From Amycolatopsis oliviviridis (GTDB lineage Bacteria > Actinomycetota > Actinomycetes > Mycobacteriales > Pseudonocardiaceae): a DNA stretch of 64,000 nucleotides. The stretch lies in assembly GCF_014654365.1 (NCBI RefSeq), contig NZ_BNAY01000001.1, forward strand, positions 1-64,000, given 5' to 3'. Under the pieces are notes generated by a model that searched no databases, was not told where the DNA came from, and saw only the letters and a list, made by a program, of their open reading frames with translations. The position numbers and the translations under genes were made by a program. Below, in pieces: positions 52,474-61,322 of this stretch (the first letter of the stretch is position 1; every line of letters begins with the position of its first letter).

Positions 52474-54624
52474 ATGACTGCGCAGGACGTGAAGATCGCC
52501 GCCGCGCGCCAGGAGGACGGGGATCACGCCGAGCCGGAGATCCTCGTCGAGCGCGAGTTCATGGAGCACTGCCGCGCGAAGCTGATCCGCATGCGCGGTG
52601 AGGTCAGCGCGATGCTCGACAGCGGCGCGGCGGAAGGCGACGCCGTCACGGACAAGTACTTCAACCACGCCCTGCGCGAGTTCCGCAAACAGGTGGTCAA
52701 GGATCTGTCCGGCTTCGACGACGTGCCGCTCTTCTTCGGGCGCCTCGACTACCCGGCGGGGGACGTCTTCGACATCAACGCCGACGTGGTCCGCGGCGGT
52801 GACTCCCACACGCGCACCGACGACAGCGACCTCGTCTACGTCGGCCGTCGCGGTGTCCGCGACGAAGACGGCGAGCCCATCGTGATCGATTGGCGCGCCA
52901 TGCTTTCCCGCGCCTTCTACGAAGCGTCCTCTGTGGACTCGATGGGGGTGCGCGTCCGCCGCCGGTACGGCTTCGACCAGCACGGCGTGCTGAGCGCCTT
53001 CGAAGACGAACCGTTCACCGGCGAGAGCCGCTCCGGCGACGGCGGCGGCTTGCTGGCGGCCGAGATCGAACGTCCCCGCCAGGGGCCGATGCGCGACATC
53101 GTGGCCACGATCCAGCCCGAGCAGATGCGCCTGGTGCGCGCCTCGGCCGACCAGACGCTGTGCATCCAGGGCGCGCCGGGCACCGGCAAGACCGCGGTGG
53201 GCCTGCACCGGCTGGCGTACCTGCTCTTCTCCGAGCGGGACAGGCTGCGCAAGGAGGGCGGCGTCGCCGTCATCGGCCCCAACAGCTCGTTCCTCGCCTA
53301 CATCCGCAACGTCCTGCCCGCGCTCGGCGAGATCGAGGTCTCCCAGGCCACCATCGACGACCTCACCGGCCAGGGCCGTACGGCGGGCCGCGTCGACGAC
53401 CCGGAGGCGGCGCACATCAAGGGCGGCCTGGAGATGGCCGAGGTGCTCCGGCGCCACCTGTGGTCGCAGATCAGCGAGCCGGAAGAGGCGCTCGAACTCA
53501 AACATCAGCATCGCACCTGGCGGGTGTCCGTCGAGGAGCAAGCCGACGAACTCGCGGACGTGCTCAGCAGGGGAACCGGCTACGGCGCCGGCCGTGAACT
53601 GCTGGTCCAGCGCCTGGCGCACCGCGTGCTGCGCCAGATGGAACGGGTCGGCCGGGCGGGGACCACGCTGTCCCAGCTCTGCCGCAACCGGGCGATCGGC
53701 CAGGCGGTGCGCCGGATGTGGCCCACCATCGACCCGGCCCGGCTGGTCTTCGATCTCCTCACCGACCCGGCCCGCCTGGCCGCCGCGGCCGACGGGATCC
53801 TTCCGGCGGACGATCAGCGGGTCATCCTGCTGGATCCCCGTCCGCGCAGCGCCAAGTCGATGGTCTGGTCGACCCTCGACCTGGCCCTGCTCGACGAGGC
53901 CGCGGGTCTGGTCGACCGGCCGGACAGGCTGGGGCACATCGTGATCGACGAGGCCCAGGACCTCAGCCCGATGCATTTCCGGGCGATCGCCCGCCGGGTC
54001 GCGGGCGCCTGCACGGTGCTGGGAGACCTGGCGCAGGCGACGAGCCCGTCGGCGGTGCGGGACTGGTCGGAAGTGCTCGCCCACCTCGGCCGTCTCCACG
54101 GCCGGATCGAAGTCCTCGACCGCGGTTACCGGGTCCCCGCCGAGGTGCTGGACTACGCGGCCCGCCTGCTGCCGCATATCGCCCCGGACCTGACCGGCCC
54201 GACCTCGTTCCGGCACAGTGCGGACGCCCTCCACGTGACCCGGACCAGTGAGGAGCGGCGAACCGAAACGATCATCGAAGCCTGCGAGACCGCGCTGGCC
54301 CGTGAAGGTTCCGTTTGCCTCATCGCCGCCGACGAGGAGATTCCGGAACTGCGCGAGTCTTTGACCGCCCGGGGCATCGCGCACACGGTCCTCGGTGGCG
54401 ATGTCCTGGCCGCCGAGCGTGTCACACTGGCCCCGGTGACCCTGGCCAAAGGTCTTGAATACGACACGGTCCTGGTGATCGAGCCGAGCCGCATCGTCGA
54501 CGCGGAGCCCCGTGGCCTCCAACGGCTTTACGTGGCACTGACCCGCGCGGTGAGCAGGCTGCACGTCGTGCACGCCCGGCCGCTCCCGGCGGCTCTCGCG
54601 CCCGAACCCGCGCTGACGGCCTAG
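52474..54624 (+). CDS. HelD/HelR-like RNA polymerase-associated UvrD-type helicase, candidate self-resistance protein
   Basis: 716 residues, ATG preceded by GGGGG. An N-terminal charged coiled-coil arm (about residues 1-110) comes before the superfamily 1 motor, as in HelD proteins and unlike UvrD or PcrA. Walker A is GAPGTGKT (233-240) and the DEAQD box lies at 492-496. LGDLAQATSP and the C-terminal LAKGLEYDTVLV and LYVALTRA blocks complete the helicase motifs. HelD proteins bind RNA polymerase through the secondary channel and release stalled or drug-bound enzyme; the HelR subgroup protects against rifamycins. The dienoyl-tetramic acids predicted for this cluster also target RNA polymerase. 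The pairing with a PadR repressor supports drug-inducible target protection. Confidence 0.88.
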   Translation: MTAQDVKIAAARQEDGDHAEPEILVEREFMEHCRAKLIRMRGEVSAMLDSGAAEGDAVTDKYFNHALREFRKQVVKDLSGFDDVPLFFGRLDYPAGDVFDINADVVRGGDSHTRTDDSDLVYVGRRGVRDEDGEPIVIDWRAMLSRAFYEASSVDSMGVRVRRRYGFDQHGVLSAFEDEPFTGESRSGDGGGLLAAEIERPRQGPMRDIVATIQPEQMRLVRASADQTLCIQGAPGTGKTAVGLHRLAYLLFSERDRLRKEGGVAVIGPNSSFLAYIRNVLPALGEIEVSQATIDDLTGQGRTAGRVDDPEAAHIKGGLEMAEVLRRHLWSQISEPEEALELKHQHRTWRVSVEEQADELADVLSRGTGYGAGRELLVQRLAHRVLRQMERVGRAGTTLSQLCRNRAIGQAVRRMWPTIDPARLVFDLLTDPARLAAAADGILPADDQRVILLDPRPRSAKSMVWSTLDLALLDEAAGLVDRPDRLGHIVIDEAQDLSPMHFRAIARRVAGACTVLGDLAQATSPSAVRDWSEVLAHLGRLHGRIEVLDRGYRVPAEVLDYAARLLPHIAPDLTGPTSFRHSADALHVTRTSEERRTETIIEACETALAREGSVCLIAADEEIPELRESLTARGIAHTVLGGDVLAAERVTLAPVTLAKGLEYDTVLVIEPSRIVDAEPRGLQRLYVALTRAVSRLHVVHARPLPAALAPEPALTA

Positions 54625-54666
54625 ACCACAGTGGAATACGCGACGGTGAGGTTTCGGCGACGACCG

Positions 54667-54688
54667 TAAGGGTCGGTTAGGGGTGGGG
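54667..54688 (+). promoter_or_regulatory. 11-bp-phased TAGGGG-like repeats upstream of the flavin monooxygenase gene
   Basis: TAAGGG at 54667 and TAGGGG at 54678 are 11 bp apart. A possible -10 (TAGCGT) lies at 54707, about 29 bp from the start of the last repeat, close to the 30-bp distance in the PKS promoter. It is the second of three matching arrays in the cluster. Confidence 0.6.
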
Positions 54689-54777
54689 GAGGATTCACCG
54701 GCTGGATAGCGTGAGGGAATCGTTGAGACGATTTCCCTTGTCGGCGAGATTTCATGAATTCTGGATGTGGAAGAATA

Positions 54778-56295
54778 ATGAATTCTGTCAATGTTCTAGT
54801 CGTGGGCGCCGGTCCCACCGGGCTCACCCTGGCCTGCGATCTCGCCCGCCGGGGTGTCTCGGTGCGGATCATCGACCGGGACGTGAAATTCACCACGGCG
54901 TCCCGTGGCAAAGCCGGAATCCAGCCACGCACCCAGGAAGTGTTCGACGACTTCGGCGTCGTCGACCGGGTCCTGGGGGTGGGCACCACCCGGCTGCCGT
55001 TCCGGCGGTACCACCGCGACCAGATCGTCAGTGAGGCGATCCCTTACGAGGCCAACGATCCGCGACCGGACGCGCCTTACCGGCGGCTGCTGTTCGTCCG
55101 GCAGTCACTGGTCGAGGGCATCCTGCGGGACAAACTCGCGGAAACCGGGCACACGGTCGAGACCGGCGTCGAACTGCTGCGGTTCGAGCAGAGCGCCGAA
55201 GGAGTGAAAGCGACACTCGGCTCCGCTGAAGGGTCCGAAGAGGTCACCGCCGACTACCTGGTCGGCTGCGACGGCGGGGCGAGCATCGTGCGCAAGTCGC
55301 TCGGGCTGGAGTTCCGCGGGTTCACCGAGGAGGACCGCAAACTGCTCGTCGGGGACGTCGAGGTCGACGGACTGGACCCGGACGCCTGGTACCAGTGGTA
55401 CGACATGGAGCGCGGCATCCTTCTGCTGTGCCCGCTCGCGGACACCGGCACCTGGCAGATCCAGGCGTCGCCGCCGATGGACGCCGACGGCGTCCCGATG
55501 GGTCCGTCGCTCGAAGCGTTGCAGTCCGCGGTGGACCGGATCACCGGGATGCCGATCCGGCTCGGCAACCCGACCTGGATGTCGACGATGAAGCGGAACG
55601 TGCGGATGGTCGACACCCTGCGCGTCGACCGGGTCTTCCTGGCCGGGGACGCCGCCCACGTGCACCCGGTCACCGCCGCGCTGGGCGCGAACACCGGGGT
55701 GCAGGACGCGTACAACCTGAGCTGGAAGCTGGCCCGGGTGCTCGGCGGCGCCGACGACGGGCTGCTCGACACCTACGAGCGCGAACGTGTGCCCATCGCC
55801 GAGTGGACCCTCAAGACCGCCTGTGACGCCGGTGACCTGATCTTCGAAGCCATGTTGGCGGGCAAGGGAGGCGCCGAGAAGGGGCTGACCGAGGAATCGC
55901 TGCAGCTCGGCCTGCACTACCGGGGCGGTCCGCTGAGCCGCGACCTCGTCGAGGGCGGTGCGCTCCGCGCGGGCGACCGGGCACCCGATTCGCCCTGTCC
56001 GGGGGCCGTCGACGGGGCGGCCACGCTGTTCGACGTCTTCCGCGGCCCGCACCTGACGCTGGTGGGTGTCGGCGCGGGTACCGCCGCCGCGCTCGCCGCC
56101 GTGGCCGAGAGGCAGCCCGGTGACGTGCGAACGGTCCTGCTGAACGACCATCCCGAGGCGTACGCGGCCGAGGAAGACCGGCTCGTGCTGGTCCGGCCGG
56201 ACGGCTACATCGGACTCGTCGCGGCCGCCGACGACGCGCAGTCCGTGCTCGACTATCTGGCCGCCCTGGACAGCTTCGCGCTGGTGGAGGACTGA
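54778..56295 (+). CDS. FAD-dependent aromatic-hydroxylase-type monooxygenase
   Basis: 505 residues with the class A flavoprotein monooxygenase layout: dinucleotide fold VLVVGAGPTGLTLACDLARRGV at the N-terminus, the DG motif in GCDGGASIVRKSLG and the GD motif in FLAGDAAHVHPVTAALGAN. A C-terminal thioredoxin-like domain (about 400-505) follows, as in RdmE- and PgaE-like polyketide hydroxylases. ATG 54778 has GGAAGA just upstream; an in-frame ATG at 54754 would add eight residues. It lies in the cluster under the shared repeat promoter. It may oxidise the polyketide (hydroxylation, epoxidation or Baeyer-Villiger type). Drug inactivation, as by rifamycin monooxygenase, is an alternative. Confidence 0.88.
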   Translation: MNSVNVLVVGAGPTGLTLACDLARRGVSVRIIDRDVKFTTASRGKAGIQPRTQEVFDDFGVVDRVLGVGTTRLPFRRYHRDQIVSEAIPYEANDPRPDAPYRRLLFVRQSLVEGILRDKLAETGHTVETGVELLRFEQSAEGVKATLGSAEGSEEVTADYLVGCDGGASIVRKSLGLEFRGFTEEDRKLLVGDVEVDGLDPDAWYQWYDMERGILLLCPLADTGTWQIQASPPMDADGVPMGPSLEALQSAVDRITGMPIRLGNPTWMSTMKRNVRMVDTLRVDRVFLAGDAAHVHPVTAALGANTGVQDAYNLSWKLARVLGGADDGLLDTYERERVPIAEWTLKTACDAGDLIFEAMLAGKGGAEKGLTEESLQLGLHYRGGPLSRDLVEGGALRAGDRAPDSPCPGAVDGAATLFDVFRGPHLTLVGVGAGTAAALAAVAERQPGDVRTVLLNDHPEAYAAEEDRLVLVRPDGYIGLVAAADDAQSVLDYLAALDSFALVED

Positions 56296-56936
56296 TGTAC
56301 CGGCCCGAATACTTCCGCGCCCCTGACCTGGAGGCGCAGCACGACCTCATCGAGGAATACCCGTTCGGTCTGCTCACCCTGTCCATGTTCGGCTCGCCCG
56401 CCGCCGTGCATCTCCCGTTCGTGCTCGACCGGGACTCCTGGCCGTACGGCAAGCTGCGCGGTCACCTGTCCAGGGGTAATCCCATCGCGAAAGCGTTGTC
56501 CGAGAACGTCGAAGTGCTGGTCGCCTTCACCGGGCCGAGTTCGTACATTTCGCCCGATCACTACGAAAGCCAGCCGCATTTCCCCACCTGGGCCTACGCG
56601 GCGGTGCATGTGAAGGGACGGCCGCGGCTGCTCGACGACGCCAGGACCGTGCGCCAGCTGACCGACCTCATCGCCGATCAGGAAGCCCGCCTTGCCCCCA
56701 AGGAGCCTTTCGTCCTGCCTCGCGAGTCCTCGGAGCTGTTCGACGAGTATCTGCAACTCATCCAGGGGTTCGAGATCTTCATCGGCCGGATCGACGGCAT
56801 ATTCAAGCTGGGGCAGAACAAGACACCACGTGACATGTCCGCCCAAGCGAAGGCATTTCGGGCACGCGGAACCGAGAGTTCGCTGCGCATGGCAGAAGCG
56901 CTGGAACAGCACAACCCGTTTCCCAAATATTCATGA
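56295..56936 (+). CDS. PaiB-like FMN-binding split-barrel protein
   Basis: 213 residues matching the PaiB/FMN-binding negative regulator family. It opens with MYRPEYFRAPD, followed by the EEYPFGLLTL core, and then LRGHLSRGNP, VEVLVAFTGPSSYISPDHY and TWAYAAVHVKGRPRLL, which form the split-barrel flavin-binding domain. The C-terminal helix ends in EALEQHNPF. The ATG overlaps the monooxygenase stop by one base (TGATG), so the two are translationally coupled. Although the family is annotated as regulators, the pairing suggests a flavin-handling or small-molecule-modifying partner of the FAD enzyme. Confidence 0.85.
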   Translation: MYRPEYFRAPDLEAQHDLIEEYPFGLLTLSMFGSPAAVHLPFVLDRDSWPYGKLRGHLSRGNPIAKALSENVEVLVAFTGPSSYISPDHYESQPHFPTWAYAAVHVKGRPRLLDDARTVRQLTDLIADQEARLAPKEPFVLPRESSELFDEYLQLIQGFEIFIGRIDGIFKLGQNKTPRDMSAQAKAFRARGTESSLRMAEALEQHNPFPKYS

Positions 56937-56946
56937 ATGGTGCAAG

Positions 56947-56958
56947 CGCAAACGTTTG
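56947..56958. promoter_or_regulatory. LacI/PurR-like palindrome upstream of the LuxR gene
   Basis: CGCAAACGTTTG contains the perfect 10-bp palindrome CAAACGTTTG and resembles the central half of LacI-family operators (CGCAAAC-GTTTGCG), 11 bp after the PaiB-like stop. The gap 56937-57183 also holds ATATCA-N14-TGATAT (56984-57009) and TCGTG-N5-CACGA (57056-57070). The latter two are weak and given only as description. No LacI-type gene is visible in the window. Confidence 0.4.
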
Positions 56959-57183
56959 TCGAGCCGGTTCGGGGAGCTGCCGTATATCAATAGATCAAAT
57001 GGGTGATATGTCGGACTGCTCTGCGTGACCTGACATCCCGGCGTCGCCTCTGGTATCGTGATCAACACGAAGCATCGGGATTGAGTTCATTTCCCGGTTA
57101 CTGGGGTTGTGCCTGTGGTATCCGGTCGGCATTTATGTCGGCCTGGTTCCGCTGTGCAAAAAAAAGTGCCGTGGGGGTCCTTT

Positions 57184-59922
57184 GTGATTGCGCTGGTCGA
57201 ACGTAGTCGGCAATTGATGGCCTTGGAAGGGGTGGTGAATGCCGCCATCGGCGGTGTCGTGACGGTGCGCGGTTTCGTCGGCAGTGGGAAGACCGTGCTG
57301 CTGAACGAATTCGCCCGGCTGGCCACCGGCCGCGGAGTCCGCTGTGTCACCGTCACGGCCACCCCGAGCGGGACCGGTCACTGGGACCTGCTGGCCGAGG
57401 TCGTCGCCGCGACGGGGCTCCGGGAGGCGGACCCGGCGTCGGCACTGGCCGAGCTGGTCGAACAGGGTCCGCTGGCCGTGCTCGTGGACGATCTGCACCG
57501 GGTGGGAGCCGCGCCCGCGGGACTGCCCGCCGCAGCGGCGCGGCTGAGCGCCGCCGGTGTGCTGGTCGTGCTGGCCGGCGATGTCGAAGTCACTCCGTCC
57601 TGGGCCGCGACGTACGCGGAACTGTTGCGGCTACCCGGTTTCCGCTCGATCCGGCTGCCCGCGCTGACCCCGTCCGGGGTGGTGGAAGTGCTGTCCGGAC
57701 ACCTGGACGGCCCCGGCGATCCGGAGCTCGTCACCGAGGTGTACGCCATGACCGCCGGCAACCCGCTGCTGGTGCGCGCCCTCGTGGAGGACCTGCTCGC
57801 GGTCGAACCGGAGGAGCGGCTGCCGGTCGCGCCGGGACACGCCTTCCGGGAGGTCGTCTCGGTCTGCCTCAGTCGGATCGCGCCGCAGGCGGCCGAGCTC
57901 GCGGAGTGCGTCGCCGTACTCGGCGACGGGATGGATCCGGCCGTGCTCGCCACCGTCCTCGGCGTCGACGAGGCGCAGTTGCCCGCACTCGTGCGCACCC
58001 TGGCCGGCATCGGCCTGTTCGCTGAAGGGGGGTCCGCGTTCCGGTCGCCGGGGCTGGCCGCCGCCGTGCACTCCGTGATCAGCGCCACTCGCGCCACCGA
58101 CCTGCGGGTCCGTACGGCCTCCGCGCTGCACTCGCGAGGTGCGGACGCCGGCGAGGTCGCCGCGCTCCTGCTGGAAGCGGGGTGCGCGCCGGACGAATGG
58201 GGAGTCACCGCGTTGTTCGACGCGGCGGGACGCTGCCTGGACACGGGAGACGTCGATCTGGCGCGCCGGTACCTGCGCCTGGCGGCCCACCCCCGCCCCG
58301 GCCGTGAGCACCTGGGTGTCGATCCGCGCGCGATCTCGCTCGGCTGGCTGCTCGACCCGGTGACCGTGCCGCGCTGGCTCGGCCGCGCCGTCGACGCCGT
58401 CGAGAGCGGCGGATTCACCGCCAGCGAAGCGATCGTGCTGGCCGGCCAGCTCCTCTGGCACGGCTGGTACGACGAGGCGGTCCCGATCCTGGGATGGCTG
58501 GCCGTGAACGAGGACACCTTCGCCCCGGACGATGCCGCCGATGTGCAGACCCTCTCGCTGCACATCGCGATCACCCACCCGGGGATGGCCGGGCACCTCG
58601 CTGCCGTCGATCCCGAGCAGGCCCGCAACGACGTGGTGACCAGGGCCAGCGACGCGTTGCTGCATTCGATGCACGTCCTGCGGGCCGTGATCGTCAACGG
58701 CCCGAACGAGGACCTGGTGCGCGAGGCGCTGCGGTTGCTGGAAGTCTGCGCGCTGCGCCGGATGCCGCTGGAACCCTGCCTGTTCGCGCTGCTGTCCCTG
58801 GTCTACGCCGACGAGCTGGGCAGCGCCGCGCACTGGTGCGACCGGCTGCTCGAAGAGGCGGAGAAGCGCGGAATCCTTTCCCTGGAGGCGACTTTGCTCG
58901 GCTCCCGGGCGCATATCGCGCTGACGGCGGGTGACCTGCCGGCGGCCGAGACGCACGCCCGGCGGGCGCTCGACGTCCTGCCCGCCGAGGGTTGGGGGAC
59001 CGCCATCGGCGGCCCGCTGAGCGTGCTCGTCGCCGCGCTGGTGGGGATGGGCCGGTTCGAAGACGCGGCCGCCGAACTGGGCAGGCCGGTGCCCGCCGCC
59101 ATGTTCCGCACCGTATGGGGTCTGCGATACCTGCGCTCGCGCGGCTACTACTACCTCCACACCGGGGGTTTCCGCGCCGCGCTCGGCGACTTCAGGTCGA
59201 TCGGCTCGCTGATGGCCGAATGGGACCTGGACTGCCCGGTCCTGCTGCCCTGGCGGTCCGACGCCGCGGAAGTCCACTTGCAACTCGGCGAGGGCCGGGA
59301 AGTGGTGCGGCTGCTGGACGAGCAGGCGAGCCTGCCGGGCGGTGACAGCGGCAAGCTGCGCGGGGTCGAAGCCCGCATCCGCGCGAGCAACACCGACCGG
59401 GGGGACCGGAGCCGCGCCCGGACCGCCGCGGTGGCGGTGGAACACCTGGAGGCGGCGCAGGACCGGCTGGAACTGGCCAAGGCGCTGGCCGTGCTGGGCG
59501 ACGCCCACCGCGCGTCCGGGGACGGCCGCCGGGCGAGGATGGTGACCCGCCGGGCACTGCACCTGGCCACGTTGTGCCGGGCGGAACCGCTGGTTTCCGG
59601 GCTCACCGGGCAGCAACGGCCCTCCCGCGGCGGCGGCACGAGCGCCGAGCAAGGGCTCGAATCGCTCAGCGACGCCGAACGGCTGGTGGCGGAGCTCGCC
59701 TCCTGGGGCAACACCAACCGGGAGATCGCCCGCAGCCTGCACGTCACGGTCAGCACGGTCGAGCAGCACCTCACCCGGGTCTACCGCAAGCTCAACGTGA
59801 GCCGGAGTGATCTGCCCGCCGACCTCGGCCTGCCGACACAGGCGGGCCCGGCCACCCGGCGTGATCTGCAGAGCCGGGTGGAGGACTATGCCCGTTCCGC
59901 CGCGTCACCACAGGACCGATAG
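57184..59922 (+). CDS. LAL-type LuxR-family transcriptional activator
   Basis: 912 residues, far longer than simple LuxR proteins and typical of the large ATP-binding LAL class. The N-terminus LVERSRQLMALE leads into Walker A GFVGSGKT (30-37) and Walker B LAVLVDDLHR. A long helical middle region with TPR-like repeats follows. The C-terminal NarL/LuxR helix-turn-helix reads LSDAERLVAELASWGNTNREIA, then SLHVTVSTVEQHLTRVYRKLNV. GTG 57184 is preferred to the upstream in-frame GTG at 57157 for the family-typical start. It is the only pathway activator in the window and is expected to drive cluster transcription. Its stop codon forms part of the repeat array at 59920. Confidence 0.92.
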   Translation: MIALVERSRQLMALEGVVNAAIGGVVTVRGFVGSGKTVLLNEFARLATGRGVRCVTVTATPSGTGHWDLLAEVVAATGLREADPASALAELVEQGPLAVLVDDLHRVGAAPAGLPAAAARLSAAGVLVVLAGDVEVTPSWAATYAELLRLPGFRSIRLPALTPSGVVEVLSGHLDGPGDPELVTEVYAMTAGNPLLVRALVEDLLAVEPEERLPVAPGHAFREVVSVCLSRIAPQAAELAECVAVLGDGMDPAVLATVLGVDEAQLPALVRTLAGIGLFAEGGSAFRSPGLAAAVHSVISATRATDLRVRTASALHSRGADAGEVAALLLEAGCAPDEWGVTALFDAAGRCLDTGDVDLARRYLRLAAHPRPGREHLGVDPRAISLGWLLDPVTVPRWLGRAVDAVESGGFTASEAIVLAGQLLWHGWYDEAVPILGWLAVNEDTFAPDDAADVQTLSLHIAITHPGMAGHLAAVDPEQARNDVVTRASDALLHSMHVLRAVIVNGPNEDLVREALRLLEVCALRRMPLEPCLFALLSLVYADELGSAAHWCDRLLEEAEKRGILSLEATLLGSRAHIALTAGDLPAAETHARRALDVLPAEGWGTAIGGPLSVLVAALVGMGRFEDAAAELGRPVPAAMFRTVWGLRYLRSRGYYYLHTGGFRAALGDFRSIGSLMAEWDLDCPVLLPWRSDAAEVHLQLGEGREVVRLLDEQASLPGGDSGKLRGVEARIRASNTDRGDRSRARTAAVAVEHLEAAQDRLELAKALAVLGDAHRASGDGRRARMVTRRALHLATLCRAEPLVSGLTGQQRPSRGGGTSAEQGLESLSDAERLVAELASWGNTNREIARSLHVTVSTVEQHLTRVYRKLNVSRSDLPADLGLPTQAGPATRRDLQSRVEDYARSAASPQDR

Positions 59923-59952
59923 GAGTGGTTTAGGGGTCGCGTAGGGGCCGCC
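59920..59952 (+). promoter_or_regulatory. Three 11-bp-phased TAGGGG repeats upstream of the P450 operon
   Basis: TAGGAG (59920), TAGGGG (59931) and TAGGGG (59942) are spaced exactly 11 bp apart; the first overlaps the luxR TAG stop. A good -10 candidate, CATAAT, lies at 59983-59988, 41 bp from the last repeat start, one helical turn more than in the other two arrays. The message would have a leader of about 80 bases before the P450 GTG. Confidence 0.7.
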
Positions 59953-60074
59953 GGAATGGTGACTGCGACGCGGTGACGGCTACATAATCATTCCCGGGAA
60001 CGACCGGACCGCGGCCGTTTCCTGCGAATGAAAATCTGCCACCCTTCGTTTCCCGGAATTGGGGGCCTTGCCTC

Positions 60075-61322
60075 GTGAGCACGACCGATGACGTCGATCC
60101 GGCGGAATTCCCCGCTTATCCGATGGCCCGGGGTTGTCCGTTGCACCCGCCAGCGGAATACGCGGACCTGAGCACGCGGCGGCCGGTCAGCAGAGCGGTT
60201 CTCCCCTCGGGAAAACCGGTGTGGCTGGTCGCCAGCCACGAGCTGGTCAAGGAGATCCTGACCGATCCCCGGGTCAGTGCCAACCGTTTCCACGCCGGAT
60301 TCCCGCATCAGTTCCGCCGGGTGCAGACAGCGGCGCAGCATTCCGAGCAGTTCAAGAAGAGTTCGGCCGTCATCGGACGGGCGTTCGGAGTGGACGGCGC
60401 CGAACACGCCGAACGCAAAAAGCTGGTCGTACCGGAATTCACCGTGCGCAAGGTGCAGGCGTTCCGGCCGCGGATCCAGGAGATCGTGGACGAGGTACTG
60501 GACGAGATGCTGGCGGCGGGCAGCCCGGCCGAGCTGATGTCGGCGCTCGCGCTGCCGGTGCCGTCGCGGGTGATCTGCGAACTGCTCGACGTCCCCCAGG
60601 AGGACCGGCAGTACTTCCTCGACCGGACGACCACCATGGTGGACCAGTCCTCCACGGTCGAGCAGCGCCAGCAGGCCAACCTCGACGTGCTCGCCAAGCT
60701 CGACGGGCTGATCAGGGCCAAGGAGGAAGACCCGGCCGACGACCTGCTCGGCCGCATCGTGCGGCGCAACGTCGAGCTGGGCGTGCTCAGCCATGACGAG
60801 ATCGTCGGTGTGGCGGCGTTCCTGCTCATTTCCGGGTTCGAGACCACCGCCAACATGATCTCGATGGGCACACTCGGGCTGCTGGAGAACCCCGACCAGC
60901 TCGGGCTGCTGATCGAGGACCCCGGCCTGGCCGGGAACGCGGTCGACGAACTGCTGCGCTACTTCAGCGTCTCCGACCCGGCCGGTTCCCGGGTCGCCGT
61001 CGAGGACATCGAACTCGGCGGCGAGACGATCCCCGCCGGCGAAGGCGTGATCGCGCTGGCCGGGGCCGCCAACTGGGACCCGGAGGTGTTCGAGGAGCCG
61101 GAACGCCTGGACATCCGGCGCAAGGCCCGCGGTCATCTGGCCTTCGGGCACGGCGCCCACCAGTGCATCGGGCTGCACCTGGCCAGGCTGGAGCTGGAAG
61201 TCGTGTTCGGCACGCTGTTCCGGCGGCTGCCCGGCCTGCGGGTGACCACGCCGGTCGACGACCTGCGCTACAAGGTCGGCGCGAACATCTACGGCGTGCA
61301 CGAGGTGCCGGTCGCATGGTGA
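60075..61322 (+). CDS. Cytochrome P450 monooxygenase
   Basis: 415 residues, a soluble bacterial class I P450. The I-helix reads ISGFETTAN (Glu256), the K-helix ExxR is ELLR and the haem loop FGHGAHQCIG has ligand Cys364. The usual AANRDP segment before the meander reads AANWDP. A GTG start follows GGGGG. It heads a four-gene overlapping operon (P450, methyltransferase, Dieckmann-cyclase-like, terpene-cyclase-like). In tirandamycin and nocamycin pathways P450s (TamI/TrdI, NcmG) oxidise the bicyclic ketal region, and C10 of the predicted chain is an unoxidised methylene that would need such an enzyme. No ferredoxin gene is visible. Confidence 0.93.
   Translation: MSTTDDVDPAEFPAYPMARGCPLHPPAEYADLSTRRPVSRAVLPSGKPVWLVASHELVKEILTDPRVSANRFHAGFPHQFRRVQTAAQHSEQFKKSSAVIGRAFGVDGAEHAERKKLVVPEFTVRKVQAFRPRIQEIVDEVLDEMLAAGSPAELMSALALPVPSRVICELLDVPQEDRQYFLDRTTTMVDQSSTVEQRQQANLDVLAKLDGLIRAKEEDPADDLLGRIVRRNVELGVLSHDEIVGVAAFLLISGFETTANMISMGTLGLLENPDQLGLLIEDPGLAGNAVDELLRYFSVSDPAGSRVAVEDIELGGETIPAGEGVIALAGAANWDPEVFEEPERLDIRRKARGHLAFGHGAHQCIGLHLARLELEVVFGTLFRRLPGLRVTTPVDDLRYKVGANIYGVHEVPVAW

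Noticed and set aside
52474..54624. Housekeeping UvrD/PcrA DNA-repair helicase
   Set aside because: The N-terminal arm before Walker A at residue 233 and the short spacing of helicase motifs fit HelD; UvrD/PcrA have Walker A near the N-terminus.
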